Assembly: GCA_019683665.1 (NCBI GenBank)
Contig: JADGIB010000097.1
Location: 1-11,518, forward strand
From: Solirubrobacteraceae bacterium
GTDB taxonomy: Bacteria; Actinomycetota; Thermoleophilia; Solirubrobacterales; Solirubrobacteraceae
DNA: 11,518 nt
Direction: 5' to 3'
Shown: one piece after another, positions 1-6,126 of the stretch
How the letters are laid out: each line of letters begins with the position of its first letter
Position numbering within the stretch: the first letter of the stretch is position 1
The notes under the pieces: model-generated
What the model saw: the letters and a program-made list of their open reading frames with translations, nothing else
What the model was told of the DNA's origin: nothing
Database searches by the model: none
Program-made: the position numbers and the translations under genes

Positions 1-1898
1 CCGTTGCCGACGGCCAGCAGTTCGGCGACCTCGTGGACGGCGACGGCGACGACGACGGTCAGCAGGCCGACGACGGCGCTGGGGATGAGCACGGCGAGCA
101 GGACGATGCTGAACAGCAGGTTCTGGCGGGAGATGCCGGTGGCGCGGCGGCCGAGGCGCAGCGCCTCGGCGACCTTGGTGATGTCGTCGGCCATCAGCGC
201 GACGTCGGCGGCCTCGATTGCGGCGTCGGTGCCGCCGGTGCCCATGGCGATCCCGAGGTCGGCGGTGGCCAGCGCCGGGGCGTCGTTGATGCCGTCGCCG
301 ACCATCGCGACGGCGCCGTGCTGCTGTTGCAGGCGGGTGATCTGGGCGACCTTGTCTTCGGGCTTGAGCTCGGAGAAGTGGGCGTCGAGGCCGAGCTCGG
401 CGGCGATCGCGCGTGCGGTGCGGTGGTTGTCGCCGGTGAGCATGGAGATGTGCCCGATGCCGAGGCGGCGCAGCTCGGCGATCGCCTGGGCGGCCTCCGG
501 GCGGGGCTCGTCGCGCAGTGCGATCAGCGCGTGCACCTGATCACCGGCGCCGACGAACACGACGGTCTTGCCTTCGTCCTGCAGCCGCTCGACGTCGCCG
601 GGCAGCTGTGCGCCGGTGGCGCGCTGGCCGACGAGCTCGGGGCTGCCGACCCACACCTCGCGCCCGTCGACGCGCGCGCTGGCGCCGTGGCCGACGAGCG
701 CCTGGTGCTCGGTGGCCGCCGGCGGCTCGATGCCCTGCGCCGCGGTGTAGGTGACGACGGCCTGGGCGAGGGGGTGCTCGGAGCGCGCCTCGACCGCGGC
801 GGCCAACCGCAGCGCCTGCTGGCGGTCGTAGTCGTCCAGCGCGATGACGTCGATGACCTCGGGGCGGCCCTTGGTGAGCGTGCCGGTCTTGTCGAACGCG
901 ACGGCCTGGATGCGGCCGAGCGCCTCGAGCTGCAGGCCGCCCTTGATGAGGATGCCTTCGCGGCCGCCGCGGCTGATCGCCGCGGCAGCGGCCACGGGCA
1001 CCGACATCACCAACGCGCACGGGGCGCCGGCGACGAGCACGGTTACGCCGCGCAGCGCCCACTCGGTCCTGTCGCCGTCGATCAGGCCGCCGAGGACCGT
1101 GACGAGGACGGCGGCGAGCAGCACCGCGGGGCTGTAGCGGGTGGCGAAGCGGTCGACGAACCGCTGCGCGCGCGACTTCTGGCTCTGGGCGTCTTCGACG
1201 AGCGCGACGATCCGCTGCAGCGTGTTGTCGGCGTAGGGCCGGCTGACCTCGACCTCGATGCCGCGCGCGCCGTTGACGGTGCCAGCGAAGACGTCGTCGC
1301 CGGGACCCTTCTCGACGGGCACCGACTCGCCGGTGACCGGCGCCTCGTTGAGCGTCGTCTGGCCCTGGCGGATGACCCCGTCGGTGGGCAGCGCCTCACC
1401 CGGCCGCACCACGAACACGTCGCCGACGCGCAGCTGCTCGGCGGAGATCTCCTCCTCGCGCCCGTTGACCAGCCGCCGCGCCTGCTTGGGGGCGAGGTCG
1501 AGCAGATCGCGGATCGCCGACCGCGTGCGCGCGAAGGTGAGCTCCTCGATGGCCTCGGCCAGCGCGTAGAGGAAGACCAGCGCGGCGGCCTCCTCCCACA
1601 GCCCGAAGACGATGCAGCCGCCGGCGGCGATGAGCATCAGCGCCTCGATGCCGATCTCGCGCTCTTCGACGAACTCCTCCAGGCCCTCCTTGGCGAAGAA
1701 CCAGCCGCCGATCGGGATCGCCGCGACGAACGCGGCGATCGCCGCGCCTTCGGGGGCGCCGGCGAACTCGAGGATGATGCCGAGCGCGAGCAGCAGCCCG
1801 GCGATCAGCGCGTTGCGCAGCGGCGCGAAGCGGTAGGTCGCCGCCCGCCAGCTCAGGCCGAGCGCGACCTCGGGCTCGGGCTCACAGCCGCAGCTCAT
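1..1898 (-). CDS. P1B-type heavy-metal translocating ATPase, CadA/CtpD-like (C-terminus beyond window)
   Basis: Membrane ATPase that couples ATP hydrolysis to export of a soft or transition-metal cation. Visible motifs, by residue: TGES (about 189), the phosphorylation motif DKTGT (about 336), the P1B-specific HP (375-376), MLTGD (about 487) and GDGINDAP (about 534). Hydrophobic segments lie near 30-48, 52-68, 86-116, 256-272, 283-305 and after 593. There is no N-terminal metal-binding domain, only a short Cys-containing start (SCGCEPE). The metal-binding motif in the membrane is Ala-Pro-Cys (292-294) instead of the usual CPC, and the last membrane helix carries His-Glu (622-623), as in some SPC-type (P1B-4) pumps. 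The ATG at 1898 overlaps the stop of the CmtR-like repressor gene as ATGA, so the two are translationally coupled. About 632 codons are present and the stop lies outside the window. Metal specificity is not certain; Cd/Pb/Zn or Co/Ni are the options. Family assignment is firm. Confidence 0.95.
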   Translation of the reverse strand, partial: MSCGCEPEPEVALGLSWRAATYRFAPLRNALIAGLLLALGIILEFAGAPEGAAIAAFVAAIPIGGWFFAKEGLEEFVEEREIGIEALMLIAAGGCIVFGLWEEAAALVFLYALAEAIEELTFARTRSAIRDLLDLAPKQARRLVNGREEEISAEQLRVGDVFVVRPGEALPTDGVIRQGQTTLNEAPVTGESVPVEKGPGDDVFAGTVNGARGIEVEVSRPYADNTLQRIVALVEDAQSQKSRAQRFVDRFATRYSPAVLLAAVLVTVLGGLIDGDRTEWALRGVTVLVAGAPCALVMSVPVAAAAAISRGGREGILIKGGLQLEALGRIQAVAFDKTGTLTKGRPEVIDVIALDDYDRQQALRLAAAVEARSEHPLAQAVVTYTAAQGIEPPAATEHQALVGHGASARVDGREVWVGSPELVGQRATGAQLPGDVERLQDEGKTVVFVGAGDQVHALIALRDEPRPEAAQAIAELRRLGIGHISMLTGDNHRTARAIAAELGLDAHFSELKPEDKVAQITRLQQQHGAVAMVGDGINDAPALATADLGIAMGTGGTDAAIEAADVALMADDITKVAEALRLGRRATGISRQNLLFSIVLLAVLIPSAVVGLLTVVVAVAVHEVAELLAVGN

Positions 1899-2227
1899 GC
1901 CGCATCGCGGCGCCGGCCGCGGCCGTAGTTGGGGCAGCTGATGATCCGCTCGCCGGCCCGCTCAAGCAGCGTGTCGCTGACCGCCAGCAAACCCTCCACG
2001 CCGTCGGCCAGCCAGTAGTGGACCTCGCGACCGCGGCGCTCGCGCTCGACCAGGCCGCACTCCCACAGACACGCCAGGTGCGTCGACGCGTTGGGCTGCG
2101 ACAGGCCGGTCGCGGCAACGACGTCGGTCACCCGCAGCGAACCGCGGCGCAGCAGGTCGATGATTCGCTGTCGGCTCGGGTCCGACAGCCCGTGAAACAG
2201 GACGGTGCGCAGGTCGACGGCATCCAT
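1895..2227 (-). CDS. cmtR: ArsR/SmtB-family metal repressor, CmtR-like
   Basis: A 110-residue winged-helix repressor that would release its operator when it binds a soft metal ion. The N-terminus has the family LSDPSRQRIIDLL helix, followed by a helix-turn-helix at about residues 33-60. The recognition helix contains CLWEC (C53 and C57), in the place of the CLRGC of Mycobacterium tuberculosis CmtR (C57/C61), which binds Cd(II) and Pb(II). A third cysteine, C98 in ISCPNY, sits where CmtR has C102. This three-cysteine match supports a Cd/Pb-type sensor. I chose the ATG at 2227 because family homology starts there; the frame stays open upstream, but residues encoded there do not resemble the family. 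The gene overlaps the P-type ATPase gene by 4 bases and very probably represses it. Confidence 0.9.
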   Translation of the reverse strand: MDAVDLRTVLFHGLSDPSRQRIIDLLRRGSLRVTDVVAATGLSQPNASTHLACLWECGLVERERRGREVHYWLADGVEGLLAVSDTLLERAGERIISCPNYGRGRRRDAA

Positions 2228-2262
2228 GATGCATTGACCGTAGCAGATATGATTGACCGCGA
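2228..2262 (-). promoter_or_regulatory. Putative promoter/operator of the cmtR-ATPase operon
   Basis: This stretch directly upstream of the cmtR-like start is less GC-rich than its surroundings. It holds a direct repeat, ATTGACCG on the plus strand at 2233-2240 and 2252-2259, with starts 19 bases apart (about two helical turns). Read on the minus strand, the copies flank CATATCTGCTA, which could contain a -10 element. Binding by the adjacent repressor is inferred from position only. The sequence does not match the inverted repeat described for mycobacterial CmtR. Confidence 0.35.
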
Positions 2263-2301
2263 GCGATGAAAGTGCGTGCGGTGCCCCGCCGCGATCGCGT
2301 G

Positions 2302-2481
2302 TCAGGCACGACGCGGCTGCTCCCACAGTTCACCGCGCAACCGGCTGTTCTCCTCGCGTAGGGCCTGGATCTCAGCGCGCAGCTGCTCGTTCTCGCGCCG
2401 GACCTCGCCGATCGTCTGCTGGGCGGCTGCCAGGCGGACGCGCCTGGCGGTCCGGTGATGACAACCGCGAACACCAGTCAA
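2302..2481 (-). CDS. Small coiled-coil protein, paralogue of the one at 4274-4456
   Basis: A short hypothetical protein of about 59 residues. Its last 32 residues form a charged, leucine-rich helix with ENEQLRAEIQALREENSRL as the core, then GELWE, PRRA and the stop. This looks like a leucine zipper or coiled coil. The same tail occurs at the end of a short gene at 4274-4456 on the other strand: 26 of 32 residues match, with about ten synonymous codon differences. That pattern supports real coding. The start is uncertain: the in-frame TTG at 2481 gives a length close to the paralogue but has only a weak ribosome-binding site, and upstream codons overlap the CBS gene. It lies 11 bases downstream of the CBS gene stop and 74 bases upstream of cmtR. 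No function recognised; dimerisation is the only reasonable inference. Confidence 0.45.
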   Translation of the reverse strand: MTGVRGCHHRTARRVRLAAAQQTIGEVRRENEQLRAEIQALREENSRLRGELWEQPRRA

Positions 2482-2492
2482 GTGTGCCGTGC

Positions 2493-2987
2493 CTAGGTCG
2501 CCGCGCGACCGAGCCGCGCCGCGGCGTCCTCCCGATGGAACACGCCGACGAGGCACCCGCTCGGGGTGGTGACGACGGCAGTCTTCAGGTCACGCTTGGC
2601 CAGCCGCTGGACGAGGTCCTCCGCGCGCGTGTTGAACCGGACCGTGCTCGGCCCCGGCTCCATCACCTGCTCGGCGGTCGCGCACGCGTGCGCGGCGTCG
2701 AGGGCGCTGCGGCGCACGCGGCCGAGCACGACGCGGTCGGCGGTGAGCACCAGGCAGAACCCGTAGCGCGAACTGTCGAGGGTCTGGCGGATGGCGGCGA
2801 CCGGCGTGTCGAGCGGGCACGTCGGCGGGTCGGCATCGACGACCTCGCCGGCGTACAAGATGGCGACAGTCTCGCCCTCGCGGGGAAGGCCATTTGCCAG
2901 CCAGTCGGCCTTCCCGAGGGTGTAGTCGAACACGAGTCCCGGGTCGAACCCGAGCGTTTCGAGCCGACACGCGGCTCGCGGGCTCAT
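2493..2987 (-). CDS. CBS-domain protein carrying the C-terminal part of a rhodanese domain
   Basis: Residues 1-38 (SPRAACRLETLGF, VFDYTLGKADWL, GLPREG) are the C-terminal third of a rhodanese domain, not a natural N-terminus. Residues about 50-105 and 108-160 form two CBS motifs; the second starts with AEQVMEPGPSTVRF. CBS pairs usually bind adenosine nucleotides and act as regulatory modules. The frame upstream is open and in phase with the rhodanese gene, separated only by one TGA, so the natural product may be a 233-residue rhodanese-CBS fusion starting at 3194. If the TGA is a true stop, the ATG at 2987, six bases after it, could allow translational restart. The TAG stop is at 2495-2493. 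Domain calls are firm; whether this is a separate protein is open. Confidence 0.8.
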   Translation of the reverse strand: MSPRAACRLETLGFDPGLVFDYTLGKADWLANGLPREGETVAILYAGEVVDADPPTCPLDTPVAAIRQTLDSSRYGFCLVLTADRVVLGRVRRSALDAAHACATAEQVMEPGPSTVRFNTRAEDLVQRLAKRDLKTAVVTTPSGCLVGVFHREDAAARLGRAAT

Positions 2988-2990
2988 GTC

Positions 2991-2993
2991 TCA
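2991..2993 (-). other. In-frame TGA within rhodanese-CBS frame; candidate selenocysteine codon
   Basis: This TGA is the only interruption of an otherwise continuous 234-codon frame from 3194 to 2493. It replaces the cysteine expected between YCSDGL and DMSPRAA. On the transcript, GAGCC-CGCG-AGC-CGCG-UGUC-GGCUC can fold 6-30 bases after the UGA, and a 7-base-pair hairpin with a UCG loop lies 37-53 bases after it (2938-2954). Either might serve as a bacterial SECIS element, but neither can be confirmed by eye. The first loop sits slightly closer to the UGA than usual. A nonsense mutation (TGC or TGT to TGA) is the main alternative. Confidence 0.4.
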
Positions 2994-3194
2994 GAGGCCG
3001 TCCGAGCAGTACACCACGACCGCCCGCGAGCGGTCGAGCGGCTCGACGCTCGTCGCGTCCAGCTCCTTGAGCGGGATGTTGATGGCGCGCGGCAGATGCT
3101 CCTCGGCGTACTCGGCCGCCGGCAGAACCTCAACCAGCTGCGCCCCCTCATCCAGCAGGCGCTTGAGCTCGGCCAAGCCGATGCCGGTCGCCAT
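2991..3194 (-). CDS. Rhodanese-domain protein ended by an in-frame TGA
   Basis: Sixty-seven residues of a single-domain rhodanese (sulfurtransferase): LAELKRLLDEGAQLVEVLP, AEYAEEHLPRAINIPL, then VVVYCSDGL. C63 in VVVYC is the expected active-site cysteine that carries the persulfide sulfur. The frame then meets TGA and continues in phase with the rest of the fold (DMSPRAACRLE) into the CBS gene. Related proteins read YC-x-D-x-x-C-D-M/L-SPRAA, so the TGA occupies a cysteine position. Without read-through this product lacks the last strands and helices of the fold and is unlikely to be stable. The start ATG at 3194 overlaps the merB stop by one base (TGATG) and has GGGAG upstream, so it is translated with merB. 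Sulfur transfer in metal detoxification is plausible, but the substrate is unknown. Confidence 0.8.
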   Translation of the reverse strand: MATGIGLAELKRLLDEGAQLVEVLPAAEYAEEHLPRAINIPLKELDATSVEPLDRSRAVVVYCSDGL

Positions 3195-3853
3195 CAGCAG
3201 CACTCCCTTCCGGCTCCCGCCGCCGTCAGCGGCGCGACGGTCGCCCACCCCAGCGCGAACGCGGCCCGGACATCGAGGACTTCGCCCTCGGGGTGGGCGT
3301 CCTGCCAGGCTCGCGCGGCGTCATCGCCCGCGAGGAAGTGAACGTGGCCGCAGAACGAGCCGGTGATGTTGGAGGTGTCCGTCGTCGCGAGCGGCGGGAA
3401 CGAGACGTGCAGCGGCTCCGGCTCGGCGTGGTCGATGCCGTCCGGGGCGACGGTGAGCTCGACGGCTCTCCCGGTCACCGGGCACGTCGAACGCACCCGC
3501 GCGGTCGTACCGAGCATCGCCGGCAAGAAAAGGGTGTCCCACGCGCACCAGGTGTGCAGTCGCCGACCGGCGACGTGGAACGCATGCGGGGTGGGCCGCA
3601 GCGTCAGCCCGGAGAACCCCACTATCGCTGCATCGTCGTCGCGCTCGATGTTCGGCCACTGCGCGACCTGCGCGGCGACGTCTTCGCGCTTCCGTGCCGC
3701 CGTCCGGGCCAGCGCGGCGGTCGTCACCGGCTCGCCCTCGGCGAGCAGCTGCAGCAACGTCACGGCCAGCGGCGCGTCCTCACATCCGGGGAACGTGCTC
3801 CGCAGCGCCTCGGCGGTCATCTCCTTGCGTCGCTGTGAACCCGTCGCGGTCAT
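3194..3853 (-). CDS. merB: Organomercurial (alkylmercury) lyase MerB
   Basis: MerB protonolyses the carbon-mercury bond of organomercurials in the cytoplasm, giving Hg(II) and a hydrocarbon. The three catalytic residues known from E. coli R831b MerB are present: C103 and D106 in TWCAWDTLF (C96 and D99) and C168 in SFCGHVHFL (C159). The residue after the last catalytic Cys is Gly instead of Cys. A structural cysteine in STCPVTG (C124) is also kept. Residues about 12-80 form the N-terminal winged-helix-like part, and the protein ends in ECC. Length is 219 residues from the ATG at 3853 (R831b MerB is 212). The ATG at 3820 is an alternative start but has AAGGAG directly against it, too close. The DF-family gene ends 28 bases upstream and the rhodanese gene overlaps downstream. 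No merA is seen in the window, so the fate of Hg(II) is open. Confidence 0.93.
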   Translation of the reverse strand: MTATGSQRRKEMTAEALRSTFPGCEDAPLAVTLLQLLAEGEPVTTAALARTAARKREDVAAQVAQWPNIERDDDAAIVGFSGLTLRPTPHAFHVAGRRLHTWCAWDTLFLPAMLGTTARVRSTCPVTGRAVELTVAPDGIDHAEPEPLHVSFPPLATTDTSNITGSFCGHVHFLAGDDAARAWQDAHPEGEVLDVRAAFALGWATVAPLTAAGAGRECC

Positions 3854-3881
3854 CGCTAGGAGCGGCGCACGCGGGTCGGCA

Positions 3882-4205
3882 TCAGCTCGACGGCGTCTGT
3901 GCCCGCTGTATCGCGGCGAGTACCCACTCATCTGCGGGCATACCCCGCAGTCCGTCGGGCGTGGCGAACAGCCGGCACTTCAGGCCGAAATCGGTGCGCT
4001 GGTCAGCGCCCGGTTCGATGTCTTCGCCGTCGATGCGCAGGGTCGGCGACCCGAGGAACCGTTCGCGCTCGGCGGCGTCGGCGTCCTGCACCCGCACGAG
4101 CTCGATGCTCGTGCTCGCACCGGCCGAGCCGAGCAGCTCGCGCAGGTGCGGCAGCAGCGCCTCGTGGTTGGGGCAGCCATCGAAGTACAGGACCTCGACT
4201 CTCAT
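3882..4205 (-). CDS. Thioredoxin-fold DF-family protein with FDGCPN motif
   Basis: A 107-residue protein starting MRVEVLYFDGCPNHE, with a cysteine after the first strand (C11), a probable cis-proline SPT (53-55), and GLKCRLF (C77). This matches small thioredoxin-like proteins often found near merB and ars genes and sometimes named DF family (seleno)protein, because in some members the cysteine of FDGCPN is selenocysteine. Here it is a plain TGC-type Cys codon. The role is not established; a thiol redox or metal-handling step is the usual inference. The ATG at 4205 is chosen because homology starts there; the preceding codons look non-coding. It is the first gene of the module leading to merB and is divergent from the plus-strand coiled-coil gene, with 68 bases between the starts. 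Confidence 0.82.
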   Translation of the reverse strand: MRVEVLYFDGCPNHEALLPHLRELLGSAGASTSIELVRVQDADAAERERFLGSPTLRIDGEDIEPGADQRTDFGLKCRLFATPDGLRGMPADEWVLAAIQRAQTPSS

Positions 4206-4273
4206 CCTCACGGACGGTAGCGCGGCGGCGAACGGCCCGCCACGTCCCCTACTGGTTGCGCGAGGTTGCCGGC

Positions 4274-4456
4274 GTGCCACCTGGCTTGTGCATCTGCTGT
4301 TCGTCGGAGACGAGCGCTCGCCGACGAGAGCCGAGGGGTGGGAGCCTCGCCGACGCCCGCCAGGAGAACGACAAGTTGCGCGCGGAGATCCGTGCGCTGC
4401 GCGAGGAGAACAGCCGGCTGCGCGGCGAGCTCTGGGAGCGGCCGCACCGTGCGTGA
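4274..4456 (+). CDS. Small coiled-coil protein, paralogue of the one at 2302-2481
   Basis: A 60-residue hypothetical protein from a GTG start with GAGG eight bases upstream. Residues 2-28 contain three cysteines (LCICC) and several Arg; the last 32 residues are a leucine-rich charged helix with ENDKLRAEIRALREENSRL as the core, then GELWE, PHRA and the stop. The tail is shared with the minus-strand gene at 2302-2481, with amino-acid identity kept despite silent codon changes. It is the only plus-strand gene within the resistance island, divergent from the DF-family gene and convergent with arsC, whose stop is 20 bases away. The region before the tail does not resemble the other copy. Function unknown; a dimerising adaptor or the remnant of a larger protein are both possible. 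Confidence 0.45.
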   Translation: MPPGLCICCSSETSARRREPRGGSLADARQENDKLRAEIRALREENSRLRGELWERPHRA

Positions 4457-4476
4457 CCGGCGCCGAGACGTGCGGG

Positions 4477-4905
4477 CTACGCGGCTGCGGGGTTCAGCCG
4501 GTCGAGCTCGTCGACGAGCTCGCTGACGCGGCGTTCGATCTCGTCGCGTGTGGCGCGGACTTCCTCGAGCGGCCGGTCCTTGGGGTCGGGGAGATCCCAG
4601 TCGACGCGAAGCTGCTTCTTGCCCGGGATGACCGGGCAGGCGTCGCCGCAGCCCATCGTCACCACGGCGTCGGCCTGGGCGGCAAGGTCGACGGTCAGCC
4701 GCTGCGGCGTCTGCGTCGCGACGTCGACGCCGATCTCGCGCATCGCGTCGACGACCTGGGGGTGCGGGCCGCCTGCGGTGGCGGGGTCGGCTTCGCTGCC
4801 GGCCGAGATCGCGTGGTGGCGGCCGGCGGCGGCACGGTTGAACAGCGCCTGACTCATGACGCTGCGGCCCCGGTTGGCCTTGCAGACGAACAGGACGGTC
4901 GACAC
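4477..4905 (-). CDS. arsC: Arsenate reductase ArsC, low-molecular-weight phosphatase fold
   Basis: Reduces arsenate to arsenite in the cytoplasm so that Acr3 can export it. The 142-residue protein has the phosphatase-type loop C8-KANRG-R14-S near the N-terminus, the redox cysteines C86 and C90 in TMGCGDACP, and the acid-containing DWDLPDP (101-108). C-terminal RATRDEIERRV is typical of the family. The electron donor, thioredoxin or mycothiol in actinobacteria, cannot be decided from sequence. The GTG at 4905 has GGAGG about nine bases upstream, inside the end of acr3, whose stop lies 3 bases before the start; the two are co-translated. This gene ends the arsenic operon. Confidence 0.93.
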   Translation of the reverse strand: MSTVLFVCKANRGRSVMSQALFNRAAAGRHHAISAGSEADPATAGGPHPQVVDAMREIGVDVATQTPQRLTVDLAAQADAVVTMGCGDACPVIPGKKQLRVDWDLPDPKDRPLEEVRATRDEIERRVSELVDELDRLNPAAA

Positions 4906-4908
4906 GGA

Positions 4909-6066
4909 TCAGGCCTCCGCGGTCTCGGGGGTGTGAACGGTCTGGATGGGGTGGCGGTCGACCTCGGCGGCGCCGAACCAGCGGCGTCCGAGCCACAGCG
5001 CCACGTAGACGAGGGCGACAAGGACCGGGACCTCGATGAGCGGGCCGACGACGCCGGCGAGCGCCTGGCCGGAGGTGGCGCCGAAGACGCCCACGCAGAC
5101 GGCGATGGCCAGCTCGAAGTTGTTCGAGGCGGCGGTGAAGGCCAGCGTGCCGGTCTGGGCGTAGCCGAGGCCGAGCGCGCGGCCGGTCCAGAAGCTCGCG
5201 AAGAACATGATCAAGAAGTAGACGAGCAGCGGGACGGCGATGAGGACGACGTCGAGCGGGTCGGAGGTGATCGCGTCGCCCTGGAGGGCGAAGAGCATCA
5301 CGATCGTGAACAGCAGCCCGTAGAGCGCGACCGGGCCGATGCGCGGTAGGAAGCGGGTGCGGTACCAGTCCTCGCCCCGTCGACGCAGCCCGAGCCGGCG
5401 GGTCAGATAGCCGGCGGCGAGCGGGATGCCGAGGAAGATCAGGACCGTGCGGGCGACCTCCCACAGCGAGACGTCCAGGCCCTGGGTGTCGAGGCCGAGC
5501 AGGGTCGGCAGCCCGGTGAGATACAGCCAGCCCAGCAGCGAGAAGGCGACGATCTGAAACAGGGAGTTGATCGCCACCAGCAGCGCGGTGGCTTCGTTGT
5601 CGGCCTTGGCGAGGTCCGACCAGATGAGGACCATCGCGATGCAGCGCGCGAGCCCGACGATGATGAGGCCGGTGCGGTACTCGGGGTGGCCGGCGAGGAA
5701 GAGCCAGGCGAGCGCGAACATGAGCAGCGGCCCGACGATCCAGTTGAGCGCGAGCGAGGCGCCGATCATCCGGCGCTGGGCGGTGACGCGGCCGAGTTCT
5801 TCGTAGCGGACCTTCGCGAGGACCGGGTACATCATCAGCAGAAGGCCGAGCGCGATCGGCAGCGACACCGTCCCGATCCGCAGCGCGTCTAGGGCGTCGT
5901 CGAAGCCGGGGATCAGCGCGCCGAGGCCGAGTCCTGCCGCCATCGCCAGGGCGATCCACAAGGGCAGGAACCGGTCCAGAGTCGAGAGGCGCCGCATCAC
6001 GGCCGCCTCGCCGGTCGTGGCGGTGGCGGCCGTGTGGCCGCCGGGGATCTCAACCAAGGAAATCAC
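4909..6066 (-). CDS. acr3: Arsenite efflux transporter Acr3
   Basis: Inner-membrane arsenite exporter of the Acr3/bile-acid-sodium symporter superfamily, with about ten hydrophobic helices. Family marks are RFLPLWIALAM at the first helix, SLPIALGLLLMMYPVLAKV, the essential cysteine C142 in GLARCIAMVLIWSDLA, TAASNNFELAIAV (311-323) and E345 in GPLIEVPVLVAL. The total of 385 residues from GTG 6066 is slightly long. ATG 5997, with GAGG eight bases upstream and just before RRLSTLDRFLP, is a reasonable alternative start giving 362 residues. arsM ends 60 bases upstream of 6066, and arsC follows after 3 bases. It works after ArsC reduction; no ArsA ATPase gene is present. Confidence 0.93.
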   Translation of the reverse strand: MISLVEIPGGHTAATATTGEAAVMRRLSTLDRFLPLWIALAMAAGLGLGALIPGFDDALDALRIGTVSLPIALGLLLMMYPVLAKVRYEELGRVTAQRRMIGASLALNWIVGPLLMFALAWLFLAGHPEYRTGLIIVGLARCIAMVLIWSDLAKADNEATALLVAINSLFQIVAFSLLGWLYLTGLPTLLGLDTQGLDVSLWEVARTVLIFLGIPLAAGYLTRRLGLRRRGEDWYRTRFLPRIGPVALYGLLFTIVMLFALQGDAITSDPLDVVLIAVPLLVYFLIMFFASFWTGRALGLGYAQTGTLAFTAASNNFELAIAVCVGVFGATSGQALAGVVGPLIEVPVLVALVYVALWLGRRWFGAAEVDRHPIQTVHTPETAEA

Positions 6067-6126
6067 CGATCTGTTGTTGGGCGACGAGCTCGACCGCCCC
6101 GGGGTGGGCCACGCTGTCGGCGGCGG

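Noticed and set aside
33..1928. A 631-codon open frame on the plus strand
   Set aside because: It lies antisense to the P-type ATPase, whose motifs are unmistakable. Its translation is repetitive Asp/Gly/Arg-rich sequence, typical of the antisense frame of a GC-rich gene.
1962..2474. A minus-strand frame starting FAVVITGPPGA, like a P-loop
   Set aside because: It lacks the GK(S/T) that must follow, runs out of frame through the coiled-coil gene and the cmtR-like gene, and has no other kinase features.
2253..3341. A 362-codon open frame on the plus strand
   Set aside because: Antisense to the CBS and rhodanese genes and to the end of merB; no recognisable domain.
4442..4475. Possible terminator between the coiled-coil gene and arsC (CCGCAC / GTGCGG)
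   Set aside because: Six-base arms around a 22-base loop with no T-run; expected by chance at this GC content.
3694..5349. A 551-codon open frame on the plus strand
   Set aside because: Antisense to the DF-family gene, arsC and part of acr3, all well supported. Low-complexity composition and no family match.
4208..5959. A 583-codon open frame on the minus strand
   Set aside because: Out-of-frame shadow of acr3 and arsC, made mostly of Arg, Pro and Ala.
6049..6111. A 20-codon minus-strand frame between arsM and acr3 ending QQQIGDFLG
   Set aside because: Too short, no ribosome-binding site, and it overlaps the acr3 start; more likely untranslated leader.
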